DNA of 64,000 bases from Cloeon dipterum (lineage: Eukaryota > Arthropoda > Insecta > Ephemeroptera > Baetidae): assembly GCF_949628265.1 (NCBI RefSeq), contig NC_088787.1, forward strand, positions 796,501 to 860,500, in the 5' to 3' direction. Shown here in pieces: positions 10,791 to 24,900 of the stretch. Numbering within the stretch: position 1 is the first letter of the stretch; each line of letters begins with the position of its first letter. The position numbers were made by a program, and so were the translations under genes. The notes beneath the pieces are model-generated. The model was not told the DNA's origin and did no database searches. It saw only the letters and a program-made list of their open reading frames with translations.

Positions 10791-11859
10791 AAAGGAACCA
10801 AACCTGCTACTCTTCTCCGTCGCTAGAAACAATAGGAAAATGGTCCAAATAAATGACGCAATTGGTCCTGAGCTGATCAAACATTGAGAGACAAGCAGCT
10901 CAGTAATTGTTGCGTCCACCTTGCGGCACAATTTGCAGACCTCGGCGTCGTGTATCTTAAGACAACGAGTGCAAAGGAATCGACCGTTCCGGCGGCGGTG
11001 GGCGTTGGCGGGAACACAAAGCTGCTTAAAATATGACAAATTTGACGGACACTCTGAAAGAGTTTAATTTTCCACTCTACGGCCATAGGGGCAGAGTTTT
11101 TAATTTTTAGGTCCAAAAAACACGATTTGTTACATATTGAATCTTTTGTTTTTGTATCCCAGGTGGGACTGTGTGGGCCGGACGGCGCATATTTTGGCTC
11201 CAGTCGATGCCCCTCGGTGGGCCACATCCGCCCGTGTGCGAATTTTGCAAATTGAACCATTTTTCGAAATACTACGAATTTTTTCCAGCCATATTTCGGA
11301 AGAACAGAAATTTTCAAATATGTTTTTCACCGTTATTTATGCCACCTTGACGTCTGCGCTAGGCATTGCACAAAAATCCTTTTAGAAAACTTTATTAACT
11401 TTTTGTAGTCTCAGTATCTTTCATTCAAAATGTTGGAAATTTTACCGCACACCTTCGACTTCTGGTCACCTTTTGTCTCAGGAGCAGGGAAATAATTCCA
11501 AAAATGGCTTCTGGACAGCGCAGAATTTATCTATGATCATTTTAGGACCAATTACGAGCCGTTCCAATCAAATTTCTAGGAAATAATTCATTTTTAACAC
11601 TGCAGAAATTTAATTTTTCACATTTTGTCTGCAAAAATATCATGGGAAAGGGAAATATTCACAATTTATTTCCGAACGAGGACCAATAATGGGTTATTAC
11701 CTATTTCAACGCATGCGTAGTGCCAATTCCCGTCTGGAAACCAATTATCAGATTTTTCCCGCCCAAAACAAAATTAATATTAATTTTTTTTCCTTTTTTC
11801 TCTTTTGGCACGCGCGAAATCGGTTTTATTTTTGTTAAAATTCGGCCGTTCTTCCGATC

Positions 11860-14800
11860 GTCGACCACGACCCCTCATCGGACAGGTCTTGATCTCCGCT
11901 TTCACCTGGTATACCCTGATGAACTTTTTCAGGGTATACCGACCTGAGATCCTCTGCGAAAGTGCGAAGCCAGTTTTTCAAGGTTTTTCAGAGATTTCGA
12001 GCACATTTGGCAGCGCTCGGCCACGATTTTTCACCCTCTCACCTTGCAACTACCTTCCTCAGGTCGCTTTACCTGAGATCCGGTGCCGGACTGTTTCGCT
12101 TTGCTGTTTTTCCAGGCGCGACGTAGGCATTATATCCGCCGGGCGTTCCATCCAGCAGCAGATCGTGTAGATTAAAGTCATGAGAAATTTGGGACCGCAA
12201 AGGTCGAATATCCTGCCATTTTCCTGTGTCGGGAAATTGTTGAATTACATTTTCTTTCAACCAACATGATTTCCAAACATTAGCTTTTTAATTCAACGGA
12301 CCAAGCATATTGAAATGGAAACAAATGAATTTTAAAATAATTTAATTTAAGTTTGTAGCGTATGAAAAAATCAAAATGTCCATGAAATGTCATATATAAG
12401 CGTGGTGATTAATAGTGTCGTTCGCTGGATGAAACACGAGCCTGCCTGCTGCTGCCTTCTCGCGGGCAATCGAGGAACTGACAGTGGGCGAAAACACGTG
12501 CGAATCACATTTTTAAAAATAGAAAGTCTAGCGAAAAGTCTTACTCTCGCGGGAGGCGAATCGCCAAGCAGCTGCTCCGCACGCACGACACTTCACATAT
12601 CGCTGCCGCGAGACGCGAGTTTGCTCCTCCGCGCGACGACCGGCCAGTTTCTCTCTCTTCAAATTGGGAGGGCAAGGGCAGCTGCCCTGAACATTTTCCC
12701 GAGTTGTCCGACTAGATGGCAGCAGATCAACAATAAGGTAAGTCAATTGTTTCCAGGGTAAATTTTCAATTTAATACTGTATATTCGTCGCTTGAAAAGA
12801 ATTATTATAATTACTGCGTCAACGGGTTTTGATGGCAACGGGGTTTAATTAAATACCTTCCCCATTTAAATTGACTGGCGGCCTTAAAATTCATTTATTA
12901 ACTTTTTGTAAAGTGTTCATTGTCAGAAAAAATATCAAAAATAATCGAATTCACATTTTATTTGCCACGCAAAATTTTTTCCTCTTTAATTTTTATTTTT
13001 TCCCTGAACCTTTGCTCAGCATATCGAGTTTGGGTCCCAATAAAACGGATTATGTATGGGGCCCAAGGGGCCGCAGGGGAGCTAGGGCCCAATCGTGGCC
13101 ATTTTTTACTTCCCGCACCGAGATATTTTTCTGAAACGGCACAAATTTCTCCGAAAGCCGCTGGAAAGGTGCGAAAAAATTGAGCATTTCGAGAAGCGGT
13201 CTGAGCCGCCCAATTTTTTTCCAGCTGCTGGCTAATACACCGGCTTAGCCGTCTAAGTCTGGCGGCTGCGGCGGCTTGCCGAATATACGGAATAAACGGC
13301 ATTTATGCAATTGTATACGCAGTATTAAAATAGTATCCAGCGGCTCGCAAAATCTGTCGGCAGCAGCTGGTTCAAAAATTGAGCAAAAAAGGCTCACTCA
13401 TTGTCAGATCAGAAATAGAAATAGACCCGAGCTGATACCTCCCTCTGCTTCGCCACTCGCGAGGATGCCGTCGTTTTTGCGAAATAAAAAAATGTTTGTC
13501 CTCCGCTGTTATTAATTAAAATTAACGGGAGGCCGTGAAATCGGTTCTTAGACTTTTCTTGCACGTGCGTTGCTCCCCATCGGCCGACCCGCCGCGTGTG
13601 TGAATATGGGACAGAAATAAAACTTCTTGCACGCCACTTCAACAAGGCGGTATTCTTTTTGCGGGGGTTGGGGGCGACGGGGGTGGCGAATGCGTCTATA
13701 ACACGCAGAATGTAACAGCGATTTCGTTACGGCCAAATTAAAGTTTTTAATTAGTTTAATCATTATTCTGTCGCGATTCTCTTCTGATACTATTCTGATG
13801 AAAAGTGACTGTAAACCGAATTTGAAAATTTTCGGGCCTATAAGCGAATTACGGCGGAATTTTAAAATATTTGGATTTCGCCCTGACGGCAATGAGGGCC
13901 GTCGCAAATGCGCGCACGGGCGCCGCGAAGCCCCTGGGCAAATGCTTACGATTTTGGCCATTGAATCGGTACGAGGAAGTCGAAAGAAGCCCGCATCTCG
14001 ATTTACAGCAATTTTGCTTTGCTGAAATTAATTTTTTTGCGTGTTTTTGGGGTTCGCACATGAGTGTGCGTGCCGTTCCGCGTGCCGTGCGCGACGAAAA
14101 TGGTTTTATTTTTGGGAAAATTCGACCGTTCATCACAGAGTCGACCACGAGCCCTCATTCGACAGAGCTCGCAAAGGGCTACGACCTGGCTTTCCCAAAC
14201 GACCTTTTTCAGGGTCCCGCGACCTGAGAAACTTGTCCAGGCTGAATTTTAATGCTCCTTAGGCCAATTTGAGCATATTTGAAGGGTCTCGGAGCCGCCA
14301 CCAACGACATTCCTAAGGTTGTATACCCTGAAAACTGTCATTTCGCGGTTTTGCCTCTGCCGGCGCCTCTTTTCGGTTAGTTCGTGGTTATTATTGCTTG
14401 TTTTAAGCGGATTTCGCACTCGCGTGCCCCTGGCCGGCTGGCAAACATTTTTTTTTAATTCGACCGTTCATAGTATCGTCGACTACGACCCTCCTTCAGA
14501 CGCGTCTCGCAGAGATCTTTAACCTGGAATACCGAAACGACCTTTTTCAGGGTTCCGCGACCTGAGATCCTTACCGAGGCCAAATAAGAGAGTTTTTTTG
14601 GCGTTTTCTGGCAAAATTCAAACGGCGATGATTTTTCAACCCCACCTGTTCTCGCCCTTCCTCAGGTTGCACCACCTGATGACTGTTTTTATTCGGTCCT
14701 GACGGTGCATTTGCTCATTTTTGGATGTTTTCATGTTCCTGGATGCGGATTTTGCACTCGCGATGCAACGCGCGCACGGATGAAGAGCGGCGCCGCCTAA

Positions 14801-15150
14801 ACTTTTTCCAATTTCACTGTGCGGAAAAGAGCTTGGCAGCGAGGCGCTTTTCAGCGGCGCGTCAAAGCGCTTCTCGGCGCTGCGAGATATGGCACAAACG
14901 ATCCTTAATTCAAATTGCGCCGTTTATTTAGAACCGCATCATTGGCAAGGAAGCGAACTCGATGATCATATTTTTAATTTGCAAAGCATTTACCAATGTC
15001 TCAACGGGGGCACCTAGGTTTTTTGTCTAATAACTCGATAGTGCGAGGGATAATCGGTCACGAACTTTCCCTGAAAATTCCTCGCCGTGCCCCGTAACCC
15101 GCCCCACCCTGGCGACCTTTTTCAGGGTTGCCCAACTAGAGATCACTATC
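11860..15150. repeat. Array of diverged CTTTTTCAGGGT / CGACCTGAG repeats
   Basis: Segments with the order CGACCACGA-CC-TCA, GACCTTTTTCAGGGT and CGACCTGAGA recur at about 11,860-11,960, 14,140-14,230, 14,470-14,575 and (part only) 15,105-15,150, with about 330 bp between the two best copies. The second unit holds one copy at about 34,015-34,120. Between copies the DNA is GC-richer than its surroundings. No conserved reading frame was found. Confidence 0.45.
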
Positions 15151-15594
15151 CAAGCGGGTTTTTTTCGATTTTTCCGGTGTCACCGGCTCCGCCGAACTCC
15201 CGCGGTGCTTGGGCTGGTTCAAACCTGCTATGAAAACGGCGCGCAAATGTAAAGAGGGGCGGATTACGGCACGGAATTTTAGCTCGACCTTGAAACACTA
15301 TACAACGTCATCCTTATGCCCAGCGTTGCCATTTTCTTTCAAGGTCGAGTTAAAAAATGGTGCCGTAAATCGACCCCAAGTGCTTGTTAATTTTAATATT
15401 ATTATGCTTACTGATAAAAATGGCAAATTTTAAAAGTTAAGTCAAAATTAGAAAAAATAATGAATCTGTTAATGTTAAGAGGTCGAGGGGGGACTTAACA
15501 GGGACAGGGACGAACCCGAGAGAAAAAATGGGACAGGGACGGGATAAAAAAACGGTCCCGATTCCCCTCTCAGGAATTCTGAGAAGTGTCACAG

Positions 15595-16136
15595 CAAATT
15601 GGGGGATCTAATACAATGGCTGCCCAGAAATGGCAAAATTTGGTTAATTTATTGACTCGAAATGATCAAATAGCTAAACGGGCTGGGAGGACTTGCCACT
15701 TGCTGGATTTGCACCTTTCTACCGGCTTTTTAGGGACAGATTTCTTGGCGTTTAAATAAAAGACCTCACTGTGAGGAGGCGAAAAGATGGCCAAATTTGG
15801 CAAAAGCTCCTCTGCGGCCTCTAGGGCCACTTGTTATACACTTGGAAATGTTAGTATGGCACCCGCGGTGAGCTCATAGCTCACGGAAAGTATACTGAGC
15901 AGGGTTTTTTTTTGCTCATTTTATCCCTTTCCGAAGACCGGAGGACCGGGAAGGGCGCGCACTGCACTAGCACGAATGCTGAAACCCGGGTCCCAATAAC
16001 ACCGCGAACGGATAACATGGGCGCACCGAGGACTGCATTGAAACGCTAGACATTTGTCCCGTGAAGCCAAATCACGCATGCTGGAAAGGTGCAAACCAGC
16101 CCGTTGAGCAATTTGAGCATTTCGAGTCACTATAAC
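15595..16136. repeat. Dispersed repeat family 3, copy interrupted by a transposon
   Basis: Contains GGGGATCTAATAC, AAATGGCAAAATTTGG, TGACTCGAAATG, GGTGAGCTCATAGCTCACGG and TGCTGAGCAG-type motifs in order, partly as inverted halves around the hAT-like element. The second half continues at 17,860-17,990. Other copies: 35,510-35,850, 38,860-39,130 and 57,030-57,360, the last lying inside a yellow-family intron. Confidence 0.45.
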
Positions 16137-17851
16137 TAGGGATGTGCAAAAATAGTCGATTATTATAGTCGGAAATTCAGAGACAAATAATCGGTTTTAT
16201 AATCGGTTTCTAGTCAAATAATCTATCAAATAATCGGTTTCATATGTGGTTTCCTGTTCCTATATAGGCGATAGATTGTATATTTTTCTATGCTAAAATT
16301 TTTATTGGAAAAGCAAAAGAAGTTCGTTAAGGATATTAAAATTTGTAACATTTTGCCGAAAACAATTTTAAAATTTCATATCACTATTAGCTCTTGTGGA
16401 ATGTTTTAATCGTGTTGAAGTATTTTTAGACAATTAAAATTTAATTAAAGTCGCAGTGATAGGTTAAAATACTTAAAAAAATAATTGTTTGAGTGAAAAA
16501 GTTAAAGTAGGACTTACAATTAACAGTCCGCTAAAGATTAAAAATATTTTGCATTTGTTGGCTTTAGCAAGTTGTTCATTTTGTTAATTGTTTTTTGAAT
16601 TAAGCAACTTCTAGAATGAGCAATAATGAAATCAGGTCTGTCAAACAATTAAAGTTCAGATATTGCCTAACTGCTTGACAAATTATAGAGTTTGTCAAAG
16701 AGTTTTTCGCTTAAAGAGGAATGATACCGCAAACGCCTGCAAATTGTTTGTTGCCAATGCATAAACTTATCCCTTAGGATTCAGTTAAAGCCTAAATTGA
16801 CCTAGGAAGCACTGTAATTTTACGAGAAAATTGGCTGGAAAGTTACCGTGCTTTTCAAATGAAATCCGATTAATTTTAAAAACCAAGAGTTTGCCCAATA
16901 AGTGGCATACACCGTTGGACAGATCTCAACGAGAGGAATCGAAATTTGGCATGAAAATATGTTCAAGCACTGTAAATTTTGGAGAAAATTGGCAAAATTT
17001 GAATTTTAATGTAGGAAGGTCAATTTTTTATTATTGCAAATTGTTGAACAAATTGTTAATCGATCAATTGTTTATGGCATCCAACAATTTAAATAATTTT
17101 CAATTGTTGCCCCGTATCATTCCACTTTAATTTTGATCCCTTTCGTCACGATATGTCCAATTAATGGTATGTGATTTATGATCTAAATTTCCCTTCTGGT
17201 GAAATAAACTATGATTTCAAATCAAAATATTGATTAGACAATTTAGGCATTTAGGCAATATGACTAAAATGCAAGCTTATAAGCCGATTTTCTCGCAAAT
17301 TTGGAAAAAAATTTAAGCTTTTCTCTAATTTCGGGTAAATTTAAAAATATTTTTAATTATACTTTAAGTAACAACAACTTTCTGCAACTGGTTACCTCAT
17401 GCGGTCCTCACAAATTATTACATTGCAAATCAATCATTGCTCATGTACATTACTGTTAAAAGATAAAAATGTTAAAATTTGAGCTATTAAAGTAATAACT
17501 ACTGTATATTTAAATTATTCATTGTTTAAAAATTATCTGTTTTGTAAGATTCCTTTAAAAAATTGGCTTTGGCAACCTCTCTGATGCTTAAAACACTGTT
17601 GCACGTTCGCGGATAGCGTGGTTTTCGACAAAATATAGTGGAAAATAACCCCTTTTTAAGAAATCAGACAATAAACGCTTTTTTTATGGGAGATAATCGA
17701 AAAATAGTCGGTTTGGATGAAATAATCGAAAATAATCGATTTGTAAAATCTGTCAAAATACTTAAAAATTGATGATTCGTACTCATTTGATAGTCCCGAC
17801 ATCATACAGGCAAAAGAAAAAATAATCGATAATCGGTTTTGCACATCCCTA
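16137..17851. mobile_element. Non-autonomous hAT-like element with 8-bp target duplication
   Basis: The left end is TAGGGATGTGCAAAA and the right end its exact complement, each followed inward by ATAATCGATTAT-like sequence. ACTATAAC flanks both sides as a perfect 8-bp duplication. Removing the element restores a continuous copy of repeat family 3 that matches 35,575-35,640 in inverse orientation (AGTCACTAAACTAACCACC), an empty site. The interior has an extra inverted pair at about 16,713 and 17,128. The longest frame (about 99 codons at 16,831) does not resemble a transposase. Confidence 0.85.
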
Positions 17852-18004
17852 ACTATAACCTAACCACCTTTTGCCATCTCTGACATTGGGCAGCCAGCAT
17901 TAGATCTCCCAACTGCACAAATACCTCACATTGCTTTGACACTCCTGAGAATGTCTTAACAATGCGAGCCAACGGGCTTTTTAAAAAAAATAAATAACTT
18001 CATG

Positions 18005-18345
18005 CACATTCATAGCAAAAAAATGCGACCTTGCATGTTAAATAGGTGATTTTTGTGGAGTACTCAGTAAAATGAGTAGAGAAATCCCAGCAAGAATCAA
18101 TAGAATTTATATATATTTTTCCATACGCATTGTTGCAGATTTTTTCGTTCTCAAATTTAGCCACCAAACTCGCGTCTTTCGAAATCAAATAATGCAGTTT
18201 GCCATATGCTACGATTAAGGACGGTATAAGTACCGCTAAAAGTGCGAGTGCGATTAACCGAACGGCCTTGAGATTTGAGATCAGTTCTTGGACTTTTCGT
18301 GCGCGTGTTGCTCTTCCAACCGTCAACGGCAATCCTTAAATAATT
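18005..18345. repeat. Dispersed repeat family 2, copy 2
   Basis: Same order of landmarks as the copy at 10,305: a hexamer-poor AT tract, AAATTTAGCCACCAAACTCGCG, then GACTTTTCGTGCGCGTGTTGCTC. Confidence 0.45.
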
Positions 18346-18952
18346 GAAATCCATCATTTACCATCTGCGGTGTTTTTTTTTTTTTTTGCTTTTTTCGAGA
18401 ACTTTGTGCGATCCGTTGAAAAATAATGTACGTAATCCGCTCATGCTTCGTTGCATTGAGGAATATGCACATTAAATATTAGATTCAGTCGAGAGTGAAG
18501 CGAAATTTGGTTTTCGTTGATTTGAAAGCCGGTGCTAGATTATACCAAAATAGGTATTATACGAACTTCAAACCATGCTTTGCCAATGGATATATTGTGA
18601 TATATACATATTTAAAAAGTAATTTGATTTTATGTTGCGGCCAGGACCAGAGGAGCCTTATGGTGGGACATGGACAAAACTTGTCAAAAAAACTAATTTG
18701 AAATGCAATGTTGGCCTTCTTGCACGATAAAAAGAACTTCTTGCTTGTTAATTTGAATGTCTTGCGCATAATGTGCGAAATTAAAATTCCTGTAACCATC
18801 ACACCCCCCACAAGTTATAACCCAAAGGTGCAAGCCCCCTACCTGAAAACCAGGTAGAAATTTTAGACCGAGTCCAGAACTGGAAACCAATCATTTATCC
18901 ACGACCTTTGAGGTAATTAGTGGATTTCAATTATTTTTTTTCAGGGGAGAAA

Positions 18953-21900
18953 ATGCCTAAAGAACCAGCCAAATTAGGATACTTCGTATCGAAAGACAAA
19001 ACTATACAAAACGCAGACAAGTATGAAAATCGTGGAGATTATCCGACACATTTTATTGAAACCCCTGATTCTCAGTATTTGTGTGCTCGTCATCCACTAC
19101 GACTTTAAGGAAGCCAAGGCCCAGCTAGCAGAATTACCTCAAGTAACGCAGGTAGTACGAAATGTCACCCAAACATCACTGTCATGTCTGAATTTATCAC
19201 ATTGAAATAAAAAAAATTCAAATGTACGTTTATCCAACAGATGGCGCCACAACTTATACTATAATTTTGATTAAAAGGCACTTCCGCTACGGTTTCTGAC
19301 TCAATTGTGCATTCTTCTCTTAATATCATTTAATATGTCCCCTTTTACGTGCTGGAAAACAAAATCGGATAAGCAAATCGCCATAGAATCGTAAAAAACT
19401 GTTTTTTGAAATACAAAATCATTTGAGTCGTTTCTACGGCAGATAGCTGGACTGATTTTTTTACAGCATGCCAAAAAAATTATTCTAAATGCAGAATGCA
19501 CAGCAGCAGGATTAAGTCTGATATCACAGCGGCCATTCATCTAAACGAAAATTCATAGGATATAAAAAAAAATTTAAGTAATATAATTAAATCGGAAAAT
19601 CCCCACTACTTGTTTTTAAAACGTCGCATTTTCCTGTGACAGAAGCATTCCACTTCAATGTATAACAAACATCAGCGGAATATTCTATAACATAATATCA
19701 ACACAAAATATTGCTAGGATGAGATCGATGAGATGGGCGAGTGGAACCGGGAAGGTGATGCTAAGGACCTAGAGAATCTGAAAGAAACCTTCAGAGAGAA
19801 CCGTAACTGCAACTTCCACAGTATTTTGTCGCCGAAAAAAGAGGATTTGAAAGAACTTCTCTCCAAACAAGAAATACTATTGGAAAAATTTGGCTGTTCA
19901 GGTTAAACGAATTTATTTTCGATAAATTTTGTTCTATCGTATTGGTTTTACAGATGTTCCATCAGTGTTTGTGCTTTACATTCTTTCTCACGGTGACAGA
20001 GATGGAGAAATCTACACAGACCACTTCAAGGACAATGCTCGCCATATTGTGGAAAAAAAAGGTGCCAGCAGAGGGGACGACACCCTAAAGCTGAGAGAGT
20101 TGTTTGTTTCCTTCACAACCACGGAAATATTCGAGAATCTGAAAAAGCTGACCGGATTCGATGACTGTCTTAAATGTATAAACTTTGGTGTAAGTCCCTG
20201 TTTATGAATCAACAAGACTAGCATTAAAATATTTATTTTATAGCCATGTAGAGGGGAACTCATAGACGTAAAGATTACCGAAAACGACACAATAAATCCT
20301 TACAACAACGAAAATTCTTGCCGAATCACCTACAGCCCTCAGATGAGGAACACGGTTGTGTTCTTTTCAACGGTTGAAAGTAAGACTCTCGTCAAAAAAA
20401 TTATTTTTTTTAACTTGCAATAATTTTTGCAGCGACAAAATCCAAACGAAGCACGTCAAAAGGGTCAAATTTCGTCCGCCTTACTTGCGAGGTCTTTAAT
20501 TCGCTAAAAGAGGACGAGAATCTCATAAATGTCCTAACAACTATTCAAAATGAGAGCCACAAGGAAAATGACATAATTGATAACATATTCGCTGGTCAGA
20601 CTCCAGAAGTAAAAATGTTTTCCCAGGACAGAAGTTTTGTCATCTCAAAGTGAGTTTTCGTCGTATTTGACATGGCTTACCATGCTGACGTATGATCAAA
20701 TTATGTATTTCAGGAGTCCTTCAAATAACTCGACTTCCTCAACATCTGACGTCGTGGGCACCAAAATTAAAAAGAAACGTGAGTTTTACTCATGGAAATC
20801 AAGCTCAGGGGAAGACCTGCGACACCGCCTTGCGTTCCTATATTCCGCTGAGCAAAATAATCAGTTGAATGAATTAAAAAGAGTGTTGTCCGAAAACCTT
20901 CATTTTCAGACCAGCGAGCCACGTAATAAACAGCTCTATAGATATGCTGGAAATTATGTAATTCATATTTCAGCCTCGAAGCTTGACTCAGACTTTGGCT
21001 GCATTTTCTTGATTTTTCTTGGCATTGTGAGTGAAGACAAGAAAACGAACGAGGTTTGCCTGCAGGTGAACAGGAAAGAAAATGCAATATCTAAACAACT
21101 GCTAAGGTTAATCGGGCCAAAACACGACCAGTGGATTGGAAAACCTAAAATATTATTCATTGTCAATCAGGAAAAAAGCGCATCTGACGATGTAAGTGAT
21201 TTTGTCAAATTGAAACAAAAATATTAGGGCTGTGAATTTTAGACGGTTATTTTTGGGAAAATGTTCGACTAAGTTAGATGGACTAGGTCGATTTTTATAA
21301 TTTATACGGTTTTAGATGAATTTCTTTATTATTGTCTCAATAATTAATTTAATTTTCGTAAATTATGGTGGAATTTGATCTGTAACCCCACATGTTATGC
21401 ATGTATGATTCTATTGCAAAAGACACATGGAGTCGTGCGTTAAATTTTTTTACCACTAAAATTCTTAATAATACGCACGCAGAAAAAATTTCAAATCTAT
21501 CGTTTTAAACAATCTCAAAATTGTACGATTCATGCTCATTTGATGGTACCGCTTCCCGCCATGATTTGGAGCTCACAATCAGACAAAAGTAGTCAATCGT
21601 CTAAAATTCAGAGCCCTCATATATTAAAGTAATTCTCACCGTATTTCTTCTAGATCGGACTAAAAGAAACCAAGGATAAAATAACAGTACCAACAAACCA
21701 CAGTGGTTGGTTGGTCCTAGTTTTGCACAACAAAGGTATTTTTTATGTTCTCCAAATTTGAAAGGGTTTAAAACATTTGTCTCTATTTAGACGAACTTCA
21801 AAAGCTGATCGAAATCTTCAAAGGGCAAGAGCTGAAGAGGGAAAAAAGTCTGCAAGAACTGCTTGAAAGTCTGCTCATTTCCGAATCAAGCGAAAACAGG

Positions 21901-24900
21901 GATTTTCTAAACTCGACGCTTCAGTATCTCCTCAATTTTCCCGACCCTTTTGTTGAACTCACCTTTTCACTGACAATGCCTAATAAAACTCGAAAAAATG
22001 ACGTCAGCTTCGGCTGCTTGGTGAAGGAATCAGCATCAAAAAAACAAATTTGGCTCTTGAGTTCAGTCGCAGGGACAGGAAAGACGACAATCCTCAGGGA
22101 AATGGCCTTTCAACTTGGGAAACTAAATCCAGAATTACAAATTTTACACGTTTCACTGCCGAGAGTTTCGTTTAGCTCTCTAAAGTGGAACGTGACTGAA
22201 ACAGAATTTCTCGTGAAAGCCACTCACAATTCGCAAGAGGAAATCAAAAAAACAATAGAAAACAAGCAATGTGTTGTGATACTTGATGGGTTTGATGAAA
22301 TTACCCGTCCTGATAACCAAAAAAAAAACACTGAAAGTGATCAAAACTCTAGAAGAGAAGCAAGTATCCGTTTGGATCGGAACGAGACCAAACGCTGCAG
22401 AAGCAATAAAAAATATGATATCAAAAGCTGTTATAGTAGAGATTGATCCCTTGGATGAAGAACAGCAAATCGAGTTGTTTCAACTGGAGACGGGCAAGAG
22501 TCAAGAAGATAGTGAATTATTCATCAAAAACTTCGCATCAAAGGACATCTTGGAAAATCCTTTGCACCTTTCTTTGGTTGCGAAGTACGGAGCCGAAGGA
22601 AACTTGTACCAAATTTACGACAAGGTAGTGCGACACAAAGTGGAAGACTCATTGAACAGGAAAGCAGTTGACAAGAAAAGATTCGAGTTTGGTGAAATAT
22701 TTGCAGATGGTTTGAAAGATCTCCAAAAGTTAGCAATTAACCACATCAGAGGAGTTGAACTTAATGATTACACGAAAGACGACCTAGAAAAAAACAATTA
22801 CTATGGCATTGCCTCGTTTCAAAACAACCATGTTATTTTCATTCACCAGACATTGGCCGAATTCCTTGCAGCCCAACATTTCCTACGTGAAATCGAGAAT
22901 AGTGGCGATTGCGACATCCAAACCAGCACTGAAGATATTGCAAATTTATTTTTAGGAGAATCGTTTTCGTGGTGCAGAACGTTTGTCGATCTGTTCTATT
23001 CCACAGTTTTGAATGACGCGGAAAAGATTGAATTGCACAAAGCATCCTATCTTCCAGTCATGAAGTTGAATCCAGATAGATTTTTGCAATTGATTGTTTC
23101 TGGTGGTTGTATCAATATCTTCAAAATGATTTATCAAAACATCACTTTCAGTAACAACCCAGAGGGAAATTGTATTACTGTTGCAAAGGATAGGACTCTT
23201 TTGGTCAAAGCAATCGAAGGAGCGGAAGAAATAGCAGTCATGCTACTCGACATAGACTTAATCAACAGTGATGATGAGTTGCTTATAATTTTACCTCCCC
23301 TGTTGAAGACAGTAGCTGAATCACACGCATGTCTCTTCTTTGAAAATCTGGAAACAAAATTTCCTAGATTGCCAGAGATGATCCACTCTCGAAGATCTAT
23401 AATAGAAGCTGGAGTGGTTGCCGCAAGTAATAATCACGACGAAATTCTTCATCTGCTGCTGCAAAATGGTGTCGACAAAGATTTTCAAAATGATGAAGGT
23501 AACGCCCTATATTGGGCTATTATCGATGGATATATAAAATGCGTGGAAGTTTTGCTTAAGCATGGCGCGAAATTAGCCATATCTGATGATGGTGACAGTT
23601 CGGACCCATTGACTCTGGCTGTAGAAGTAAATAACCTAGACCTGGTTAAATTCTTATTGGAGGAAGATATCAGTGCACTGCAGTGCAACAAAAAAACTCT
23701 CGAAATCAATGTAGTTAAATCATGCTTGAATTCTGCTATTCGTCATGGGCACAAAGAAGTGGCGAAATTATTAATAGAAAAGTGCCCAAGTTTTAAAAAC
23801 GCGAAATATGGTGATGATGAAAGTCTTCTACAATTTTCGGCTAAAAATAGTAATTTAGAAATGTGTCAATGGCTTGTTGACGAAGAAGGGGAAGACGTGA
23901 ACACTTTGCGACCAAGTGGAGAACCAAGAGATTGGTCCCGAAAAGACAAATTATGCATGGACCATTACTTAATTCTGCAGAATGTGACGGACGAAAGAGG
24001 AAAAACTGCTCTTCACTGCGCTGCGGAACATGGATATCTTGAACGTGTCCAGGAGTTGATCAATTCTGGCGCAAATGTTCGAGCTGTAGACAAAAATGGA
24101 TGGAATGCATTGCACTTTGCTTGCAAAAGTAACAGTGAAGAAAAAGAGGACGTGATTCGATTGTTGCACAGCACTGATAGTCAGCTGTCCATGGAGAAAA
24201 CCAAAAGTGGCAAAACAGGGCTGCATATTCATCTTCTGAAATCCAGCCATTGGTTGGATTGGCAAAAAGTGCGTTTTCTTGTCGAAGAGATTGGAGTTGA
24301 CGTTAAAGCAAAGGACAACAATGGCTGCACTGCGTTGCGTATTGCATTTGACAAAGGACGTCATTTCTTGGACTATTTGATGGAAAAAGATATCGACCTG
24401 GAAGTAAAAACCAAACAGGGGCGAACGTGCCTGCATTTTGCCGCTGAAAGGGGTGATTTAGAGGCTCTGCAAACTTGGATAGAACTGGGTGGAGACTTCA
24501 ATGTGGTTGATGAAAAAGGGATGACTGCGTTGCATATTGCTGCTGAACGCGGACATTTGCAATTTGTGAAAAAGATTTTAGACTGCGCGACCGAGGAAGT
24601 CCAAAATCAAGATCTTGGCGAGGGTTGTGTTGGATCTAAACTGAAAGAGAGATTAAGCAGATGTGACAGTAAAGGAAGGACAGCACTGCACCTTGCTGCT
24701 GAGTCAGGAAATGTTGATTTGGTGAAAATATTGCTTGAAAATGCCGCAGATTTAACTCTAACGGACCTGGAAGGAAAGAATGCAATCCACTTCGCTATCA
24801 GAAATGAAAGAATGTTACGATTCCTCAATGAGAAGAACGGAGATCTTGTAAAGCAGTGTACAAAATATGGAGACACAACTCTACATCTGGCATTGGATTT

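Noticed and set aside
10877-11317. 146-codon minus-strand frame
   Set aside because: The homologous DNA at 33,050-33,330 does not keep the frame open, so it is unlikely to be coding.
16831-17130. 99-codon frame inside the hAT-like element
   Set aside because: No transposase motifs (no DDE-type or BED/hATC features), AT-rich composition, and too short; the element is non-autonomous.
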